Part shown: positions 58,601-64,000 of the stretch, piece after piece | How the letters are laid out: the number at the start of each line of letters is the position of its first letter | How positions within the stretch are numbered: the first letter of the stretch is position 1 | DNA from: Oegoconia quadripuncta | Lineage: Eukaryota; Arthropoda; Insecta; Lepidoptera; Autostichidae | Direction: 5' to 3' | Assembly: GCA_949316235.1 (NCBI GenBank) | Contig: OX438741.1 | Location: 22,906,324-22,970,323, forward strand | Length of the DNA stretch: 64,000 bases | The notes under the pieces: model-generated | Told to the model about the DNA's origin: nothing | Database searches by the model: none | What the model saw: the letters and a program-made list of their open reading frames with translations, nothing else | Made by a program: the position numbers and the translations under genes

Positions 58601-60547
58601 GCGTTCCTCTCGCGGTCGAACGAGCTCAGTTGTCGCGGATAGCAGCAGTGGTCCTTACATTCATTCTCATCATAACCTGTTGACGACAGCATAGATTTTA
58701 CAATTTGTAATAACTCCAATCATATCAGACACACGAGGTCCATTGCTGAACATAGGCCTCCCCATAGACTTCCAGAGCGACAGGAGAGAATAGGCGTTGC
58801 GTTGGTGTAAATGTTCTTTTTACGCTTACATCTGATCTATTTACAGATACTGCTCGCCTGTTATTAAGTGTCTATTGGACCCATGGTCGACGTCTTACCG
58901 CAATCACACTCCTCGCCAACTTCAACAATCTTGTTCCCGCAGAAAGCTCCAGCGCTGGCGGTGAGACAGTTCCGCTTCCGTCCGTCTCTCACCGCGTCCA
59001 ATACCGCACTGATATTGCCCACAGAACATGCGGAGAATCTGCTGTTATTCGGCCGGTCGCCTGAGGTGGCTGATGCGAACATTATGTAGTTCCCTTGCTG
59101 GCCACCCGGCCGGCATTCAGATGGGTAGTCGTGCTGTGAAGAGTAGACGGTAGTAATTAAGAAAATAAGGTCTGAAATGAATAATTATTATATTTTATTA
59201 GCGATGTTCTATAATCGTATGTGTTAGAATAAGAAATAATACTATTTCGACCCGATAGGAATCTTTTAGTGATTGACCTTAATAGTATCATAATCATCAT
59301 ATCAGCCGGTTACAAGCGTCCTGCACCCAGCGACTACCCGCGACCTTCATCAGGGCACTGACTCTATGCGTTCGAAATTTCAGTATCGATAGACATCTAT
59401 ATGTTGGTCACTTTTGCACTCGCATATAAGTGCGAAAGGGATCGACATGCCAATATCTATTGGCAGTAAAATGACGAGTATGTGAGAATGGGGCTCCAGG
59501 TCGTCCATCCATCTTGTGAGTGGACGTCCTATGCTGCGCTTACTATAGTATATACTATAGTATATCTTATGTCAATCGGTTAATATAAAATATTGATGCA
59601 GAACTGAATTTCAATTGACTTTTAAAAATACGCTTCTACGTAGTCCCCCCACAGGGGGAGACTGAAAATCAGCAACGCTGCTGAGTCCCTACCCATTCAT
59701 CACAATACTGTGGTTCTCGATTCTATGTATGCTTGTGTTTTTTTCTTTTTTGTGATGAATAAATACCTTTTATTTATTATTATTTATAATCGCAATTCGG
59801 TCGCTATTCGGTCATTAACGTCTTGAATATGCATTCGTAAAAAGTGCAGTCCCACCCCCAATTTAAAGGTGTGCAGTGTACCCGAAGCAGTACCACAGTA
59901 ATAGCGCGCGATACGTCCAGACTGGCGTAAACGTACATAATTGCACCAGTGTGTACACGGCATACGCTTAAGATCACAAATTATGACCGAAGAACGAACG
60001 AACTTTAAAATTATTGTGTAAGTGGGTACGCTTGCTTCTGTTTTGATCTCGTCATTTTCCAAGCAACGTTGCATTCACGCGATATTCCAGTCTACTACAA
60101 TTTATTATCCTTCACTTAGTGACTTGGTTGAATTGGGTTTGTGGGAACCACCTTCTTATCTATTTCAGCCGCAAGTATCAATGCATGCATTGTTGGGTTC
60201 CGGAAAGAACGATAAGGAAAATTATCGGAGTAATAACGTATGAGTACGTTCCTGTATGTAGTTATGTGGACATTATCAGTAGAAATAACTCCTCAACTAG
60301 TGCTCAAACATTTCCTAAAAACAAGAAAAACTCACCGGCGATCCGAAGTTGTGTCCGATCTCGTGCGCAAGAGTCAGCTGACTCACTTTGGGCGGCACTC
60401 GGCTGTTATAGTTGACGAACGTGATGATGCCGGTGTTGAGGGAGCGCTTTGTGCTCTGGTACATGCCGCCGATCGTCTCCGTATACGTTTTGTACTTCTC
60501 ACAGATACCTCCAGACGCACCGCTTGCGCTCGCTACCCAGGCTAGAC
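49658..60547 (-). CDS. kuz: Kuzbanian / ADAM10 metalloprotease, 3' nine exons (runs off right edge)
   Basis: ADAM10/Kuzbanian is a membrane zinc protease that sheds Notch and other surface proteins. Minus-strand exons: 60336-60547, 58899-59133, 58559-58676, 55892-56061, 54905-55167, 53880-54112, 51978-52207, 50508-50596 and 49658-49840. Phases agree; 576 residues plus stop lie in the window. The first exon ends the catalytic domain ([27 protein letters not shown]) and the next supplies the third zinc ligand (HDYPSEC), completing HExxHxxGxxHD. Disintegrin and Cys-rich regions follow ([41 protein letters not shown]). A transmembrane helix ([18 protein letters not shown]) leads to HTPSSNPK and a long cytoplasmic tail with [17 protein letters not shown], a Gly/Ala-rich tract and YPQSYEMRP. 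The signal peptide, prodomain and most of the catalytic domain lie beyond the right edge. Introns carry a non-LTR fragment, SINEs and a MITE. Confidence 0.94.
49966..50290 (+). mobile_element. tRNA-derived SINE (family C), full-length reference copy
   Basis: Head CCTCCGTGGCTCAATGTAAA, box B GGTTCGATCCC, body CCGCCTGGCTATCTACCACC and GCCGCCAAGCAGCAATG, 3' end CACTTAACATCAGGTGTGAT, and A-rich tail GTGCATAAAAAAAAGG. It lies in the last kuz intron. Confidence 0.9.
51325..51492 (+). mobile_element. tRNA-derived SINE (family D), 3' part
   Basis: It runs from AACACATCGTGAGGGAAACC through CCCCAACCCGCATTGGGCCT to CTGATGATGATAC, matching 60880-61152. Confidence 0.8.
52721..52860. mobile_element. Palindromic MITE, copy 3 (kuz intron), inverted centre
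   Basis: 140 bp, with the same arms as the other copies. The centre is in the opposite orientation (GCCGTCGCATCGTACTG, GAAAGAGACAGTA). It is flanked by AAT on both sides. Confidence 0.88.
55219..55440 (+). mobile_element. tRNA-derived SINE (family B), full-length copy
   Basis: Head GACGACCGATTGGTGTAGAG, box B GGTTCGAATTCCG, body GAATACGAACATTTATTCCC and tail ATATTCATTTATTTAC. It lies in a kuz intron. Confidence 0.85.
56305..57500 (-). mobile_element. 5'-truncated non-LTR retrotransposon (reverse transcriptase 3' half)
   Basis: The ORF 56519-57451 (open upstream to about 57498) has [21 protein letters not shown] and the catalytic [10 protein letters not shown], typical of non-LTR RTs. It then runs through the C-terminal region ([27 protein letters not shown]) to a stop. 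The 3' end reads AATAAATG followed by repeated TTTCA units (56305-56335), a short microsatellite tail. No endonuclease or ORF1 is present. It lies in a kuz intron in the same orientation as the gene. A related, more decayed fragment is at 62345-62960. The frame kept is intact, so insertion may be recent. A similar CAACCTCCATT / CAACCCTCCATT pair on the two sides may be a target duplication. Confidence 0.88.
57769..58032 (+). mobile_element. tRNA-derived SINE (family A)
   Basis: Head GACGACCTGTTTGGTGTAGT, box B GCGGGTTCGAATCCCGC, body TATCAACCATCTGGTATCC and TAGATGGCGCTGTGTG. It lies in a kuz intron. Confidence 0.88.
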
Positions 60548-60879
60548 CTGTAGACAATTCACTTCATCAGCTTAACTCATGTTGCTTATATGTTATATAC
60601 CCTCATAATAATAATACGCCGAAGTCAAGTTATGCAATGTCGGGCGCATTCAGTTCTAGGGTGGCCGACCATTAGTGGCATTCATTTCAATGTTTCCCAG
60701 TTTCGGAAGGCACGTTAAAATAGTCAAGTTATCAATAGGAGGCAGTCATTACGCCAAATCGGTGGTCTATAAGGGCGTTTGAGGAGACTGACTGTCCAGT
60801 TGCCACTAGTCCGCTACAATTTCACCAATCTACATTAGGCTTACTTGGTGGATATTGGCCTACTAACTGGCTTATCGGA

Positions 60880-61152
60880 GCGTCGGTGGCTCAGCGGTTA
60901 AGACACGGTGTCCCAATTTAGGAGGTCCGGGTTCGATACCCAGACAGGCCTATGTGCATTTATCCGACTACTCTTAAACGGTGAAGTCTAACATCGTGAG
61001 GAAACCTGCATGCCTGAGAAATAAAAATTCAAAGGCATGTAAAGTCCCCAACCCGCATTATGCCACCGCGGTGAACTATGACCCATACTCTCTGATATAC
61101 GAGGGAAGGTCTATATCCTTGCAGTGGGATGTTTATGGGCTGATGATGATGA
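60880..61152 (+). mobile_element. tRNA-derived SINE (family D), full-length copy
   Basis: The tRNA-like head GCGTCGGTGGCTCAGCGGTT carries box A and GGTTCGATACCC box B. The body has ATCGTGAGGAAACCTGCATG and CCCCAACCCGCATTATGCC, and the end is GGGATGTTTATGGGCTGATG. Confidence 0.88.
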
Positions 61153-61861
61153 AATGGCTTATACATACATAAAGTCACGCCTGTTTCCCACAGGAGTAGG
61201 CAGAGACGACAGACTTCCACTTATATGATGCCTAAGTTTTAAAACGTCTGTGACATTATATTTGTACCGTGAACGGTTACGATTGCCCTCGGTGGCAATC
61301 AGCGCCAAAATAGGGAAAATCAACTAATGTGTGTTTTCAGGATCTGTTCTACGTTCGAGATAGATAATAATAATAACATTAATGTAAAAATGCATTGAAT
61401 AAGTACCCTATAGATGGATCTTTGTAGGAAGTGCCTTTCCAACAAATTTTATTCGATAGACTCATGTCTACTTGCTTTCGCACATTCTTTTATGTATATG
61501 TTTAAGTTACATACTTTTTGTAATAATTAATAACGCGGCGGGTCAGTGACCTCATTCGCACTACACACAAACCTTGACAGATTTTCGTAGGCGTCTTATA
61601 GTGAAGATTGTTAAAATAATGTTTTATGGATAAATGAACTAAAATAAATAGACATATTAATGATAACAATGTTATATACGAGTTTTATGAAAACATGTTG
61701 TGATTTGAGTGGTGGATAACTGTATATGGAACCTTTATAATTTAATGTCCGTCCGTAAGTCACTAACTTATAACTCCGTAACCCCTGAATGGAGTATAAT
61801 GAAATTTTTTGTAAAATTTTCAAAATATTGTATTACGTAAACCACGATCACAGTTGTGCAA

Positions 61862-62141
61862 TCATCATCATCAGCCCGTTAACATCCCACTGCTGGGATA
61901 TAAGCCTTCGCCTCGTATAATTTGGGAGTATGGGCGGGTTGGGTTTACTTGTCTTTGAATATTCATTTCTCAGACATGCAGGTTTCCTCACAATGTTTTC
62001 CTTCGCCGTTTAAGAGCAGTCGGATAAAGTAATGAAATCAAATTTAAAATCTCATTGGTACATGACCTGCCTAGGAAACGAACCTGGATCTCCTAAATTG
62101 AGAAACCGCGTTTTAATCACTGAGCCACCGACGCTCCTTAA
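61862..62141 (-). mobile_element. tRNA-derived SINE (family D), inverted copy
   Basis: Read on the plus strand it runs ATCATCATCAGCCCGTTAAC ... CACTGAGCCACCGACGCTCC, the complement of the copy at 60880-61152. The two form an inverted pair about 700 bp apart. Confidence 0.85.
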
Positions 62142-62344
62142 CCGGTTGTGCACTAAAATTGCAAAAACCCTATGGAAAAGTAAAGAATAATGTTTCTCAC
62201 TAACATAAATAAAGGAACCATTATGCATTTCTCACACACAATTATATCGTAATCACAGACGAATCATCATATAACTATAGACGGAACTTTCCACTAGTAA
62301 ACTAAATTATTCATCTCATTATACAAGTTTCATTCAAAAAATCA

Positions 62345-62960
62345 AAAATCAAAATCAAAATCAAAAAATGCTTTATTTTGTAGGTACACAGGGTACACTT
62401 AAAATAGTCAGATTTTACATTTTTAAAGCTACTGCTTGTTCAAAAGGCAATTTTCCCCTGAGAAGAACAAGAAAGAAAAAAAGAGGTCGCTTTTTTAAAA
62501 AAAGGTTTTTATATTACAAAATTATTAATTATTATTTTATGTCATAATATTTCATTATTAATTGTGAAATAGCCTGGTTATGCGAATGGGCTGGTTATGT
62601 CCATGATTGTTTATCATCTAAATAATCTGATATTTTATAATATGCTTTCTTAATAAGTTTCTGTTTTATAGTATCTTTAAATTTATTGAAAGGAAGATTT
62701 TGTATATCAACAGGAACTTTATTGAAAAAGCGTATACATAACCCTTTGAATGAATTACTGACTTTGTGGAGGCGACTTATGTGACCTGCAAGTTTATCTT
62801 TATTTCTTGTATTGACATCATGTTTATCACTATTTTTCCTAAATGATGCTATATTTTTTTTTACATATATTAGATTTTCAAAGATGTACTGTGACGAAAA
62901 GGTTAGAATATTATACTCTTTAAATCTATCTCTAAGTGACACTGCAGGTCTCAATTGAAG
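62345..62960 (-). pseudogene. Non-LTR retrotransposon 3' fragment, same family as 56305-57500
   Basis: The ORF 62595-62954 aligns with the C-terminus of the RT at 56519-57451: [10 protein letters not shown](F/Y)ENL(I/V)YVK, RFFNKVPVDIQNLP and YYKISDYL. The RT catalytic core is missing (5' truncation). The 3' end has repeated TTTTGA units at 62338-62370 instead of TTTCA. Confidence 0.82.
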
Positions 62961-63516
62961 AATTTCACCGCCATATTATGAGATCACACTGTCAAAAGAA
63001 ACGATATGCTGTCGACCTTGGCAGCTTCGGTATCTCTATCGACAAAAAGTTGAGTTACATTATTTATCACGTGTAAAAAATATATGGTTCACCATACCTA
63101 ATAATAATTTCAAGGCGACTTAGTCGAGATACGTTTAACAGGCTGAGTCACCAATCCTTGAGTAAGTTAATGCCTATCGTACATGCTTTGCAAGTGTACA
63201 TACATATTTGTATTTGAGTATTACAACTTGTTTTGAAAATATATTGCCACACTGTCGTTACATTCATGTATTTGAAAACAATTGCTAAGATTCTAAATGT
63301 CTATTACAAAGTAACGATAATGGCATTGTGCCTGAATATCCTTCTGTAACCGTGATACTCCAGTATCCAATACATAGTAATGTTGCTACCGATCGATGTA
63401 ATAAACTATATGCATTTTAACGTATGGCGGCCACAATCTCACCTGATGTAAAGTGACGATGAGGTCGAAGATAAAGCACACGACCTCAGTGGATGCCTAT
63501 TCATCCTGCTCTTAGG

Positions 63517-63842
63517 ACCGTATTAATAAACCATTCTCAAGATTGAGGAGTCTTGTGACTGGTCTCAAGTAAACGTGTTGATTAATAAACCTAACTTGAG
63601 ACCTGACAAGCACGTGCACACTCAAGCAGTACTCACTTGAGTGGTGCGCGTATTAATAAACGAAACTCAAGACTACCATTCATTCGCCGCTGAGGCGTAT
63701 ACTTCAGAAGTGATCTCAGCTGAGTAAACCTCAAGATTGGTTTATAAATTAGCACGGAGCTTGAGATAGCGTCAACTTCTTAAGACGCATCTCGAGTGAT
63801 ACAGCCTCAAGACTTGTATTGAGATTGGTTTATTAATACGGG
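63517..63842. mobile_element. 326-bp inverted-repeat element, CCGTATTAATAAACC ends
   Basis: The left end CCGTATTAATAAACCATTCT pairs with the right end GAGATTGGTTTATTAATACGG. Several internal copies of ATTAATAAAC and CTCAAGA suggest nested or tandem growth from the 142-bp type at 22455-22596. Confidence 0.72.
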
Positions 63843-64000
63843 CATTAAACCAAGATTGTAGGATTCAAAAAGACTGACGCTGGAAGGGTCCGTGCCTTAT
63901 TAATTATAAATATAGTCTTTAGAAATACACACAGCATGATCTAGTTCCAATACCAGAAGGCTGATGTACTACACGAATATATAGATTTTTTTAGAAATCA

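Larger units (their letters stand above)
60548..64000. other. Probable kuz intron to the right edge
   Basis: The exon at 60336-60547 starts mid-codon after an acceptor, so coding sequence must continue to the right. No upstream ADAM10 exon was recognised before 64000. The stretch holds two family D SINEs in opposite orientation, a non-LTR fragment and a 326-bp inverted-repeat element. Confidence 0.7.

Noticed and set aside
60880..60955. tRNA-like sequence with good A and B boxes
   Set aside because: It is the head of a family D SINE: it continues into the repeat body, lacks a tRNA 3' end and recurs at 61862-62141. The same applies to the other SINE heads.

Overview
The window looks like insect nuclear DNA, most probably from a moth or butterfly (inference). 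It has AT-rich, intron-containing genes with GT-AG and a few GC-AG splice sites. Four families of tRNA-derived SINEs, several small inverted-repeat elements, a DIRS-type retrotransposon and two non-LTR fragments fill the introns and gaps. Coding exons were found by translating conserved blocks and checking that splice phases agree.

Layout: (1) 117-1671, minus strand: 5' part of an ERCC1 homologue, running off the left edge. (2) 1812-14197, plus strand: a complete FANCM-type DNA helicase in about 17 exons. Its start codon lies only about 140 bp from that of ERCC1, so the two crosslink-repair genes probably share a bidirectional promoter. (3) 14198-16921: convergent intergenic spacer with a SINE, an inverted-repeat element and a hairpin. 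(4) 16922-36860, minus strand: complete CDC5L (splicing factor and Myb protein) in 16 exons. The exons sum to exactly 803 codons including the stop, with consistent phases throughout. (5) 17090-22365: a structurally complete DIRS-type tyrosine-recombinase retrotransposon on the plus strand, inserted antisense into the last CDC5L intron. (6) 38446-41823, plus strand: Hem/NCKAP1 (WAVE complex), whose whole coding sequence is one exon. (7) 41824-49657: long intergenic stretch with small transposable elements and no recognisable gene. (8) 49658-60547, minus strand: the 3' nine coding exons of a Kuzbanian/ADAM10 metalloprotease, continuing past the right edge. (9) 60548-64000: probably a kuz intron, holding SINEs, a non-LTR fragment and an inverted-repeat element.

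The cellular genes are housekeeping genes (DNA crosslink repair, spliceosome, actin regulation, Notch-pathway shedding) and do not form one pathway, apart from the ERCC1-FANCM pair. The strongest novelty is the DIRS element. Its 144-bp inverted terminal repeats, its 101-bp internal complementary region and the ATT trinucleotide at both ends fix its boundaries to the base. Other noteworthy items are a three-copy palindromic MITE, a Mutator-like MITE with a 9-bp target duplication, a set of near-perfect short-loop hairpins, a possible exitron in FANCM and a decayed tandem copy of the kuz stop-codon exon.
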